The notes under the pieces were generated by a model. That model did not search any database. It saw only the letters and a program-made list of their open reading frames with translations, and was not told the origin of the DNA. The position numbers and the translations under genes are program-made. A DNA stretch of 41,285 nucleotides from a virus. Each line of letters opens with the position of its first letter. Positions within the stretch are counted from its first letter, which is position 1. The stretch is from positions 1-41,285 of IMG/VR virus record IMGVR_UViG_3300031237_000264; one strand, given 5' to 3'. Shown in pieces: positions 1-8,019 of this stretch.

Positions 1-801
1 CTAGAAAAGCTGGCCCAGCTCCGCCGGCGACCAGTTGGTGATGACCAGTTCCCGGCTGGCTTCGGGCCTGCCCTGGGCATTGGCAACGCTGTACTTGATG
101 TCCAGCTCCATCATGTGGTGCCCGGCGAACGCCCTCCGTATGTCTGGATGGTCGTTGATCGACACCATCACCTTGCCCTTGGCCACCCGCATCACCTCGG
201 CCATCTCCTCGTACTGCTCGAAGCCAAACGGCACGCCGTAGCCCTCCGTTTGCCAGTAGGGAGGGTCCAGATAGAACAGGGTGTGCTCTCGGTCATAGCG
301 GCGCATGCACTCGCGCCAGGGCAGGTTTTCCACGTTGGTGCCGGACAGGCGCAGGTGCGCTGCGGAAAGGTTCTCCTCGATGCGCAGCAGGTTCACCATC
401 GGCGCCGTGGTGGCGGTACCGTAGTTTTGCCCGTCGACCTTGCCGCCGAATGCGTGATGCTGCAGGTAGAAGAACCGTGCAGCGCGCTGTATATCGGTCA
501 GGGGCTCCACCTTGGTCTCCTGCAGCCACTTGAACACCTGGCGCGAAGAGATGGCCCACTTGAAGTGCCGAACGAACTCTTCGAGGTGGTGCTGGACGAC
601 GCGGTACAGATTGACCAGGTCGCCGTTGATGTCGTTGATGACCTCGACGCGGGCCGGCACCTGGCGCAGGAAGTACAGCGCCGCGCCGCCGCAGAACACC
701 TCGACGTAGCATTCGTGGGCCGGGAACAGCGGAAGCAGCTTGTCCGCCAGGCGGCGCTTGCCGCCGAGCCAGGGGATGATCGGGTTGGGATTGCTGAACA
801 T
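1..801 (-). CDS. dam: Dam-type (D12 class) adenine-N6 DNA methyltransferase
   Basis: This predicted SAM-dependent adenine-N6 methyltransferase probably modifies phage DNA to protect it or to alter regulation. Numbering from the ATG at 801 (266 aa), the sequence shows the FxGxK-like PWLGGKRR near residue 10, a SAM-binding EVFCGGAAL around residue 35, NDIN near 56, and the catalytic DPPYW motif near 180. Length fits the D12/Dam family. A TTG at 810 (269 aa) has AAAAAGG only 3 nt upstream and may be the true start; the ATG lies 9 nt further in. It is the last gene of the left-running genome, the place where Mu carries its modification genes com/mom. Recognition of GATC is likely by family but not shown. 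An inverted repeat lies over its ribosome-binding region. Confidence 0.9.
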   Translation of the reverse strand: MFSNPNPIIPWLGGKRRLADKLLPLFPAHECYVEVFCGGAALYFLRQVPARVEVINDINGDLVNLYRVVQHHLEEFVRHFKWAISSRQVFKWLQETKVEPLTDIQRAARFFYLQHHAFGGKVDGQNYGTATTAPMVNLLRIEENLSAAHLRLSGTNVENLPWRECMRRYDREHTLFYLDPPYWQTEGYGVPFGFEQYEEMAEVMRVAKGKVMVSINDHPDIRRAFAGHHMMELDIKYSVANAQGRPEASRELVITNWSPAELGQLF

Positions 802-814
802 GTGGCGCAAAAGC

Positions 815-835
815 CTTTTTAAGGATGTTAAAAAG
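815..835. promoter_or_regulatory. Perfect 8-bp inverted repeat over the dam ribosome-binding site
   Basis: Arms CTTTTTAA (815-822) and TTAAAAAG (828-835) flank a 5-base loop. Read on the minus strand, the second arm contains the AAAAAGG that serves the methyltransferase start. It could be an operator or an RNA hairpin hiding the ribosome-binding site. It is an AT-rich island in GC-rich DNA. Confidence 0.5.
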
Positions 836-915
836 TGGTAGCCTTCGCCCCGCTATGTCGACATGGCAGGGGGCCTTGGCCTTGGCTCACAGCTCACTCT
901 GTGGTCAGGTGACGG

Positions 916-935
916 CCTGGTGTTGACGCACCAGG
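916..935 (-). terminator. Hairpin between tail operon and dam
   Basis: Perfect 7-bp arms CCTGGTG and CACCAGG are separated by 6 bases in the 154-bp gap between the 74-aa tail gene and dam. No T-run follows on the minus strand, so it is a weak or Rho-assisted terminator at best, or an mRNA-stabilising hairpin. Apart from this and the repeat at 815-835, I see nothing else in the gap. Confidence 0.35.
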
Positions 936-955
936 TCGTCGCCCTCTTCACTGCA

Positions 956-1180
956 TCAAATCTCGATTTGCTCGATGGGCAGGTCGGGAGCCTCGCCCTC
1001 GATGACACCGTCACGGAAGAACACTCGGCCGTTGACCGTCGCGGCCCCGCGCGCCTGCTGCAGGCCGCCTCCTGGTAGCTGGATAGTGGCTACGCCTCCA
1101 GCGATGGACACCACCGTACCTACCTGCAGCGGTGGGTCGCCCAGAAGCGCCTTGAGGGCCTTATAGGGATTACCCAACAT
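956..1180 (-). CDS. Small tail-region protein, unknown function
   Basis: This is a 74-aa protein whose ATG at 1180 overlaps the end of the upstream hub-like gene by 11 nt, so it is probably translationally coupled. The sequence looks like a small beta-rich domain (VGTVVSIAGGVATIQLPGGG) ending in an acidic tail. The alternation of short strands and glycines resembles small OB-like domains of phage tail-tip proteins, but I do not recognise a family. Its place at the end of the tail operon suggests a virion or tail-assembly role. I see no membrane segment and no cysteines. Confidence 0.65.
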   Translation of the reverse strand: MLGNPYKALKALLGDPPLQVGTVVSIAGGVATIQLPGGGLQQARGAATVNGRVFFRDGVIEGEAPDLPIEQIEI

Positions 1181-3071
1181 GGGTTTCTACTCCGATGGAT
1201 TGCCAAGCCTCAGGGAAGACCGAGTCGACGGCCGTGCTCAGCACGAGGCCCTTACGAATGACACCTTCGTCGACGTAGCGAACGAAGCGGCCCGGTTCGA
1301 TGATGCCGGTCTCGGCCAGCACGGGCAGACCGAGCGTGACGAGCGCCTGGCTGCCCGTATCGCCCAACACCGTGGTACCTCGCTGCCGAGCTGCGTCGGC
1401 GTGCGTGATTAGTGGGTCAACGATCATAGGGGCCTCGACGTCGCCGGCGGTGCCCTGGCGCGTGACCTGAGCCAGGATGCCCTGTGCTGTGCCTGCAACG
1501 TAGACGCGGTTGTAGCGCGGCTTCTGCACCCACTCGATGCCTTCGCGCCTGGTCACATCCGAAGGCAGCTCAAAGTCCGGCACGACAGCATCCCAGTCCC
1601 AAGGGGCCTTCGGGTAGGTCGGCAGGACTCGAATGATTCTTTGGTTTGGATGTGGCTGGATGTATGCGCCTGCTGCCGCGGCAATGGTGTTTAACGCCGA
1701 GATGTAGCTGCCCTGGTGTGACCAGGCGCCAGCCGGTACCAGCCAATCGGTGATGCGCCAATCGATCTCCCAGCCAATGCTCACGCCGTTCAACGTGAGC
1801 ACGTCGGCCATGAGCTGCTGCGCGGTGCGCGCCTGCGCGTTGCCAAAGGTCTGCTTCACCGCAATCGGCTCGTCAAGCACGGCCGTCTTGCCCCTCCCGG
1901 AGACGCGCAAGGCGGCCGAGCCAAAGGTACGGTCACGAGAGATGCCGCTGGCTAACAGGCGGTATGCGGTGCCATTGATGACTGCCTCCAGCTCGACGGG
2001 CGTGCCGTCTTCGTAGGCCCGGACATAGGGCAACGCCTGCGCTGGCAGGCTCGCCTCGAAGCTCCACGTCCATGATTGCCGATCAATGCGCATGGAGAAC
2101 GATAGCGCTGGCAGCATGACGTCACCATCGACCCTTCGCAACTGCACATCGTTCATGACCATATATACCTTCCTTACAGGCACCACGACCGTTTGTCCCG
2201 GCTCGGGACCACTGGGGCATGGGTTGACGCGAAAATTGAGGGTGATGTCATCGCCCGCAAAATCGAGCCACGGGCAAACAAAGTCCAGCAGCGGTGTGCC
2301 TTCATATGGTGGCTTCGCTGGCTCGGTCGGGGGGGCGGCTTCGTGTCCGCTGGACGGTTGACGCGCTGCCTGCCAGCGGATGCGATTCGCCTCGGAAGTG
2401 AAGCGCCCGCGCTCCCAGCCTTCGCCCCAGCGACGGCGCGCCGCGACAGCCTGTTCATGCCCCAACGCATATGCCTTCCGCAAGTGAGGTGGGTATTCCC
2501 AGATGTCACGCTCCACGGCTATCAGGTGCCGCGCGATTTGCCACAGGCCCACGGCTGCGGCGCTCGCACGCACAGCTTCGTCATGCCGCGCGAGATTGCT
2601 GGCATGTAGGGGGGCAGACTGCTCAAATACCTGGTGCTTTTCGGTCCGGGCATTCCTGGCCTGGCGGATGAGAGCGTTGGTCTGCGCGCCGACGAGCTCG
2701 GCTTGTTGGTACTGGTCCTGGGCGATCCTGCGGAGATAGGCAGATTGCTCGAAGTGTTCGCCGGCGGTGCGGCCCAACGCTGCAGCGGGTCGGAAACGAT
2801 CATCCTTGGCAGCGCTCGGGCCGCGAAAGGTGCGATTGTCGTAGGCAGCGGCAACGTGCACGCTTTGTACCGTTCGAATCTGAAGCCTCATGCTGGCTTC
2901 GCGGACGGCGGGCTTCTGCGCTTCACTGCTGATCCGGAGGACAGGGGCAGGCTTGCTCAGCCGCAATACCGCAGTGGCCTGCGGCGCGTCGTCGCTGAGC
3001 GAAAAATTTAACTCTACACGCCCGCCTTCAGGCTGCGTGTATGGGCGCTTGAAATTGAGATCGGAGCTCAA
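1170..3071 (-). CDS. Tail-tip / hub-like protein
   Basis: This 633-aa protein sits near the distal end of the tail operon, where siphoviruses encode tail-tip hub and related proteins. The C-terminal half (about residues 290-633) has the long beta-rich composition and a VQKPRYNRVYVAG segment typical of hub/late-control-like proteins. The N-terminal third is rich in Arg, Ala and Gln and predicted helical, which is unusual for a hub and may be a separate domain. The apparent start is TTG at 3071, sharing a TTGA overlap with the stop of the upstream gene. The next ATG in frame is about 60 codons in, so the start is uncertain. Two TTA leucine codons here (at 1690 and 3007) lie in the TTTAAC motif. 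The specific hub role is inferred mainly from position. Confidence 0.7.
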   Translation of the reverse strand: MSSDLNFKRPYTQPEGGRVELNFSLSDDAPQATAVLRLSKPAPVLRISSEAQKPAVREASMRLQIRTVQSVHVAAAYDNRTFRGPSAAKDDRFRPAAALGRTAGEHFEQSAYLRRIAQDQYQQAELVGAQTNALIRQARNARTEKHQVFEQSAPLHASNLARHDEAVRASAAAVGLWQIARHLIAVERDIWEYPPHLRKAYALGHEQAVAARRRWGEGWERGRFTSEANRIRWQAARQPSSGHEAAPPTEPAKPPYEGTPLLDFVCPWLDFAGDDITLNFRVNPCPSGPEPGQTVVVPVRKVYMVMNDVQLRRVDGDVMLPALSFSMRIDRQSWTWSFEASLPAQALPYVRAYEDGTPVELEAVINGTAYRLLASGISRDRTFGSAALRVSGRGKTAVLDEPIAVKQTFGNAQARTAQQLMADVLTLNGVSIGWEIDWRITDWLVPAGAWSHQGSYISALNTIAAAAGAYIQPHPNQRIIRVLPTYPKAPWDWDAVVPDFELPSDVTRREGIEWVQKPRYNRVYVAGTAQGILAQVTRQGTAGDVEAPMIVDPLITHADAARQRGTTVLGDTGSQALVTLGLPVLAETGIIEPGRFVRYVDEGVIRKGLVLSTAVDSVFPEAWQSIGVETHVG

Positions 3072-3475
3072 GCCTCAACCAACGATGCAACCGCTGCGCT
3101 GACTTCACCGCCCTCATAGAGCTGCGCGTCGCGCATCTCGACGTCCGCTCCGCTTTCCTCGGGGCCGATGTCGAGATCCGCAACGAAGACACCGTCGCCG
3201 TTCGTGATGCGCGCCCAGGAGGCTACGCCGGTCTTCAGCGCCAATACCGGGCTGCCCATCTGCAATGTGAGCGTGGTCCCTGATACGGGACCGGCCGATG
3301 GCTTGGCGAAGCGGATAGCCGCCAGTTTTACCTGCGTGGTTACAGCATCGCCTTTTGCGCTGGGCCGTGTGCCGTCGTAGATGTTGAGGTAGCCGGCGGT
3401 GCTGGCCGAGTCGATGGCATCCGTCATCGCTTTCAACCTATTGGCGATCACCGCATCGGAGAATTCGAGGGTCAC
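3068..3475 (-). CDS. Small tail protein, unknown function
   Basis: The 135-aa product starts at ATG 3475, which overlaps the stop of the upstream fibre gene by 4 nt (ATGA), and its own stop overlaps the next gene by 4 nt. The N-terminus is a short helical segment (residues 1-25). The rest looks beta-rich (LTLQMGSPVLALKTGVASWARI, VFVADLDIGP), which suggests a compact beta-sandwich. Similar-sized proteins sit between fibre and hub genes in B3-type siphophages, so a structural or assembly role is likely. No enzyme motif is visible. Confidence 0.65.
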   Translation of the reverse strand: MTLEFSDAVIANRLKAMTDAIDSASTAGYLNIYDGTRPSAKGDAVTTQVKLAAIRFAKPSAGPVSGTTLTLQMGSPVLALKTGVASWARITNGDGVFVADLDIGPEESGADVEMRDAQLYEGGEVSAAVASLVEA

Positions 3476-5646
3476 GAGATGGCCTCCTCATCGGCAACAT
3501 CGATCACCACCGGCTCGGCGAGATTGAACTTGCGCACAGCCGCCCACTCGACAGACATGGATTGCTCACCCGCCTGAGCAAACACCGCGTAGGTAGTAAC
3601 ATTCACGGCGATGGCGCGCGACATAACCAAAGCCCCAGCCACCTTGGCATAGCCCATACCACTGGCACGCCCAACTTGAATCAGTCCGGGGTTGTTACCG
3701 ATCTTCGGGCTGAAACGGTACGGATCGTTTGCCGCCTCCTCCGGGGGATTCGTACCTGCACACAGTACAGAAGTCGTGGTGTTATTCAGACCAGAAGCCG
3801 CGTTACACAAGGCCAGCACAGTCTGGGACAAAGAAGTATCGCCCCATCCCACTGCGAGAGCCCGCCGATTGTTCTTGGTGCTTAGGGCCGGGACGATTAT
3901 GGGAGTACACAGCACCTCATATCCATCCGAATACTGGCGACTAAATGCGGCCAGCTTGGCATTCACGCTGAGAGAGGCATCCAAAGTCAGTACACCCCCT
4001 TGCTGATAGATGCTGGTGCTGGGGTTGCCCAGCGGCAGGTACAGGTTGGAGGCAGGAACTCCATCCGCCGAAAAGTCAGCGAACTCCAAGAAAGTCGCTG
4101 CCCCATTGCAGGGTCGAGCTGAGAAGTTCCTGTAGGTGGCGTACAACGTGTAGTCAGTGCCCAAGTCCCCCGGAATCTTCACCCAGAAAGTGGCCACCCT
4201 ATTCGGGGCCGCGCCCTCCACCTTCTCCACCCAGCAGTCCAGTATGGAAGACCCGCTGGCATCAAGCCACTGAATGTCCCCAGGCACCCCGGCAGTGGCA
4301 GGGAAAGTTAAGCAAGACACAGGAAAATCGGCCCCAACTGCAGAGGAGGATTCTCCCACCTTGATTCGAACAGTGTTTCCGGCTCCCGCCCCGGCCACGC
4401 CGGACAGGGTGACGGCCTTCCTCATATATTTCACCGTGACCGCCACATTCGCCAACGGCGTAATCTGATCTTGAATCACTCCGTTGTACACGCCGCTGCC
4501 ATCATGGGCTACCACGTAATATTTCTGGGACGGGTCTAGGTCGAGGAACGAGTAAGACCCGTCCGGGCCGCTGGTGGTCTTGCCAACGATACGATGGTCA
4601 CGCGCGCGGAAGCACACCACCACCTGATTCGGGTAGATCACGTTGTTGACCTTCACTACGCCCGAGATAGAACCAATGCCCCCGTCGAAATACTTCAGGG
4701 TGTATCCCAACGGCTGGCTGTAATTTGGCACTCTGGCATAGGGAACCGTAACCAGTCGCTGCTGTACACCATCGGTACCAGCCACCAGACCGATGGAGTT
4801 GTCGATCACGTAGGGCGGGTTCATGTTTTGCGGCAGGCTGCCGTGGTCATTGACAGACCCGGTGAACTCCGCGCTCTCGATCAGGTCTCCGATGATCCAA
4901 CTTTGCACGGTGTCTACCGTGGTCTTGGTCATCGAGAAATAAAGCGTGCCCCCACGGATGGCGTTGGGCAACTGCACTCCGAAGTCTGCAGCACTCTGGA
5001 GCCCGGTATTGAAGCTGGGGCCGAAAGCCGGGGTCAAGGCCCCGACCCCATTTGCTGACGCCTCGTAAGGCACCCAGGTGATCGTCACCTGTGGCAGCCA
5101 AGAGGTGGCAGGCCAAGAGTCCAGACCAGCTCCGGAGCCATTGGTGCTGTAGACCACCAAGCTCGCCAGCTCGTAGCTGTTGCCGTTCTTGGAATACGCC
5201 TTGCGGATCACGCCGCTTTTCTGAAAACCAGTACCGCCCGGGTTGCCCATAAGCAAGGCAAGTAGCGGGGAGAAGGCGCGCAACCCTACCAGATTTCCGC
5301 GATTCACCTCCATGCAGAACATGCCAATTACCGGCCATCCTCCGTACAGCATGGTGGGGGCGCCATCCACCTTCGTGAGAAAAGTCAGCCGAGTACCATC
5401 TGCTGCAGGGATCAAACTCCCTGCCCTTACTACCGAGTCAAGCCCCCGTGGCCCAGCAAGACGAACTCCAAAGGAGCTGAACTGAGCAATCCCCTGAATG
5501 CCGGTGCCCACGGCCGTTATCGTTGATGCGACGGTTTCCTGATCTGCCACAGATGCAACCAGCCCTGGCTTGGTTACTCCAGTGATGCCCGGAGCCCAGC
5601 TGACAGCATTACCGTTCCCATACCGAGGAATCAACAGCGTCGTCAT
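3472..5646 (-). CDS. Tail fibre / adhesin-like protein with CarboxypepD_reg-like and DUF2341-like domains
   Basis: This 724-aa protein is probably displayed at the tail tip and may contact the host surface. Residues 1-310 are a beta-rich region with no family I recognise. About 326-400 (SGVVKVNNVIYPNQVVV, then SGPDGSYSFLDL) fits a carboxypeptidase-regulatory-like beta-sandwich. About 440-510 (DIQWLDASGSSILDCWVEK, then FWVKIPGD and YTLYATYRN) fits DUF2341, common in surface proteins. The last 200 residues look like a lectin-type beta-jellyroll. It follows two paralogous tail genes and, with them, uses noticeably more A/T-ending codons than neighbouring genes, suggesting separate acquisition. 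Receptor binding is an inference. Confidence 0.7.
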   Translation of the reverse strand: MTTLLIPRYGNGNAVSWAPGITGVTKPGLVASVADQETVASTITAVGTGIQGIAQFSSFGVRLAGPRGLDSVVRAGSLIPAADGTRLTFLTKVDGAPTMLYGGWPVIGMFCMEVNRGNLVGLRAFSPLLALLMGNPGGTGFQKSGVIRKAYSKNGNSYELASLVVYSTNGSGAGLDSWPATSWLPQVTITWVPYEASANGVGALTPAFGPSFNTGLQSAADFGVQLPNAIRGGTLYFSMTKTTVDTVQSWIIGDLIESAEFTGSVNDHGSLPQNMNPPYVIDNSIGLVAGTDGVQQRLVTVPYARVPNYSQPLGYTLKYFDGGIGSISGVVKVNNVIYPNQVVVCFRARDHRIVGKTTSGPDGSYSFLDLDPSQKYYVVAHDGSGVYNGVIQDQITPLANVAVTVKYMRKAVTLSGVAGAGAGNTVRIKVGESSSAVGADFPVSCLTFPATAGVPGDIQWLDASGSSILDCWVEKVEGAAPNRVATFWVKIPGDLGTDYTLYATYRNFSARPCNGAATFLEFADFSADGVPASNLYLPLGNPSTSIYQQGGVLTLDASLSVNAKLAAFSRQYSDGYEVLCTPIIVPALSTKNNRRALAVGWGDTSLSQTVLALCNAASGLNNTTTSVLCAGTNPPEEAANDPYRFSPKIGNNPGLIQVGRASGMGYAKVAGALVMSRAIAVNVTTYAVFAQAGEQSMSVEWAAVRKFNLAEPVVIDVADEEAIS

Positions 5647-5650
5647 CGGG

Positions 5651-6838
5651 TTACTCCCACGGCCCGGTCATGTCGATGAACACTCCACCAACACTGGTAT
5701 TACTGCCTTGTGCGCATGGAACGTACATGGCCTTCCTCATTCCAGATGGGAGAGAGACGGGCATGACCGCCATCGCGGCAAAGGAGAACACCGTGCGATG
5801 CAAGGGATAAAAGATACCCTTCAAATAGCCCCTCATAGCGATGTACCCGGTCGTGTATTCGATGATAGTCATCGGGCTCAGGCCTACAGCATTGGCCACC
5901 GCTGCAAGATCATTGGCCCCGAAAGTCTGGTTGGACCCTGAGAAGACATTGCTGGCAGCCAAGGCCACAGAACAATGGTAGGCGCGTCCGAATAGCACCC
6001 CTCCACCAGTTCTAGACGTGTACCCGGCATAAGTGGCCGAAGGCAATATGGCGCAATTACCCTGCGAATACGAGTTTGCGTAGGTGATTGCGGAAGTCAG
6101 CGGGCTGATGCTGCTCTCGGCTAGCAGGTAAACATTGCCGATTTCTGCGGGATTCACCGAAGCGAAGTCACCGAAGTAGTACAGGTTGTACACGAACAAC
6201 CCAGAGTTGCTGAATGTGAACAAGAAAAACCGCTTGTCGTCTCCAACCAAGACATACCGGCTAACTCCTGCACCCGCAGTAGTACCCTTGCACCAGCTCG
6301 TGGTCTTAGTAAAGACCGTGGGAGTTCCAGGCCAGATTCCGGTGCCGGCTGTGATGGAGGTCATGGCCTCTGCACCCCATACAGCAGCTCCGAAGGTGGT
6401 CGTATCGTCGATCACCAGGTAGTTCTTCTTCGAGGTGGCATTCAGCGAGCGATAGGCCGCCAGGTTCGTCCCCGAGAACGGCTTCTCCCATCCCAGCGGG
6501 GCCTGCTTGACCGTGATCGTGCCGGTGGCAGTAGCCGGGGCGCCAGTGATGGCAAACGTGAACGTGTTCAGGTCAGGGGCGCTCAGGACCTGGAACTCGC
6601 TGTTAAATACTGCTTCATTGGCGTTGGCAAACAATACCCACATATCGGGCATGAACCCGTGGTTGTTGCAGATCACAGTGGCAATGCCTCCGCTCACTGC
6701 AATTGATTGCAGAGTCTGCAGGTTGGCACCGTTGACCAATGCCGAGTCCAGAAATGCAATCAGATTCCCTGCCACGATGCTAGCTGCCGTAAGACCGGCA
6801 TGCCTGGCGGAGTCGAAGCACTTGATATTCGCAGTCAT
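5651..6838 (-). CDS. Tail protein, paralogue of the adjacent upstream gene
   Basis: This 395-aa protein is clearly related to the neighbouring 392-aa product. Both have an N-terminal half with an HG-x-x-x-G/D turn, a (N/S)EAVFN or NESVFN segment, then GAPA(T/A)ATG, a QA-x-L-x-WEK-x-FS motif and (T)NLA-x-YRS. Its ATG (6838) abuts the TAA of the paralogue, so the two are co-translated. The N-terminal part resembles small beta domains found in virion proteins; the C-terminal half is Ala/Gly/Ser/Tyr-rich without recognised motifs. A structural role in the tail tip or fibre is inferred from position and duplication. Codon use is more A/T-rich than in the tape measure or capsid genes. Confidence 0.7.
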   Translation of the reverse strand: MTANIKCFDSARHAGLTAASIVAGNLIAFLDSALVNGANLQTLQSIAVSGGIATVICNNHGFMPDMWVLFANANEAVFNSEFQVLSAPDLNTFTFAITGAPATATGTITVKQAPLGWEKPFSGTNLAAYRSLNATSKKNYLVIDDTTTFGAAVWGAEAMTSITAGTGIWPGTPTVFTKTTSWCKGTTAGAGVSRYVLVGDDKRFFLFTFSNSGLFVYNLYYFGDFASVNPAEIGNVYLLAESSISPLTSAITYANSYSQGNCAILPSATYAGYTSRTGGGVLFGRAYHCSVALAASNVFSGSNQTFGANDLAAVANAVGLSPMTIIEYTTGYIAMRGYLKGIFYPLHRTVFSFAAMAVMPVSLPSGMRKAMYVPCAQGSNTSVGGVFIDMTGPWE

Positions 6839-8017
6839 TTACATGCTCCAGGGGCCGGTCACGTCGAATCCATTTAACCCGTTTGCATTGCCGGAGCTCT
6901 GAATGGTCACTAGAGCGATACTCCTGCCGGGCAACTCGGGGGAGACCACCATCTGCTCAGCGGGGATGTTACTTGCCGCCCCAAAATTCACAGGAATAAA
7001 CAACGCGCCCGGAATGTTCCCTCTCAAGCCAAGCCCCTCCCAGAGTTGGCAGGGGAACAGCGTGATCACATTACCCGCCCAGTTGGGCCACGGAGAGCCT
7101 GCAGCCCCGCTGGCGGCAGCCGCAGAGTTGCAATTGATACTTCCTTTTGACCCCCAGGTAATCGAAGGGTATGTCCCCATCATGTTGCGCAGAATCGCCG
7201 TAGACCCGCCAGTGGTAGCCCCTGGGTTGAAGTTTCCGTAAGCGACAGCGGACCCTGGATAGGTCTCCAAAATAGCTGAATGGTTGCCCAGGAACATGGC
7301 GTTGTAGGCGTCACCTACCTTGTAGGAACGAAACTCTCCCATTCCATACCAAGCCCGAACGTTCGGGCTGGCCGTGTTAAATGCGGGCAGGAAATAGAAC
7401 AGCCTGGAGTTACCAATGACGATCCAGGGTTTCGCTGTGGTTTCTGCCGCCACGCCCGATTGCCACACCCCGTAAGCCTGCCCAGCCACGGCGCTGTGGT
7501 CCCCTCCAACCCCGGTGGACACCGAGTTCATGGACTCATACATCCGCATCCGTGCCCAGTAAGCGAACGTGTTGTCCACGCTCAGCACCGGCTTGATAGA
7601 GCGCGGGTCAGTGGACCTGTAGCAGGCCAGGTTCGTATTGGAGAACTGCTTCTCCCAGTTGAGGGCGGCTTGCTTCGACGTGATCGAACCACCAGTGGCC
7701 GCAGCGGGGGCTCCAACAGGGGCCACACAGGTGTAGGACACCGGAGATGGGACCGTCTGCACGACGAACTCATCGTTGAACACCGACTCATTGGCACCGG
7801 CAATAGCCAACACTTGGCCGACCACCATGCCGTGGGCAGTCGTGGTCGTCACGGTCATCACGCCGTCCGCCACCGTAATTGATTGCACGGCTTTCGAGTT
7901 GTACCCGTTCAGCAGCACAGCATCCAGCAGACCGATGATGGAGCCGGCCGCCCCGATTAGCGAGGGAGCACCGGCATCCGTGCTACGAAATACTTTGATT
8001 GCGTCAGGCAGGCTCAT
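6839..8017 (-). CDS. Tail protein, paralogue of the adjacent downstream gene
   Basis: This 392-aa tail protein shares its layout with the 395-aa product immediately downstream. Around residues 50-100 it has a beta-domain with TTAHGMVVGQ and ANESVFNDEF, followed by GAPAAATGG, a QAALNWEKQFS motif near residue 117 and NLACYRSTDP near 127. The tandem pair probably arose by gene duplication followed by divergence. They could form a hetero-oligomeric tip or be alternative adhesins. It starts 2 nt after the stop of the 1221-aa gene. The last residues (FDVTGPWSM) echo the DMTGPWE end of its paralogue. Function is not established. Confidence 0.7.
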   Translation of the reverse strand: MSLPDAIKVFRSTDAGAPSLIGAAGSIIGLLDAVLLNGYNSKAVQSITVADGVMTVTTTTAHGMVVGQVLAIAGANESVFNDEFVVQTVPSPVSYTCVAPVGAPAAATGGSITSKQAALNWEKQFSNTNLACYRSTDPRSIKPVLSVDNTFAYWARMRMYESMNSVSTGVGGDHSAVAGQAYGVWQSGVAAETTAKPWIVIGNSRLFYFLPAFNTASPNVRAWYGMGEFRSYKVGDAYNAMFLGNHSAILETYPGSAVAYGNFNPGATTGGSTAILRNMMGTYPSITWGSKGSINCNSAAAASGAAGSPWPNWAGNVITLFPCQLWEGLGLRGNIPGALFIPVNFGAASNIPAEQMVVSPELPGRSIALVTIQSSGNANGLNGFDVTGPWSM

Positions 8018-8019
8018 GA

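Noticed and set aside
115-822. Long plus-strand frame opposite dam
   Set aside because: It is the antisense of a well-supported gene, with low-complexity His/Arg/Val content typical of GC3 shadow frames.
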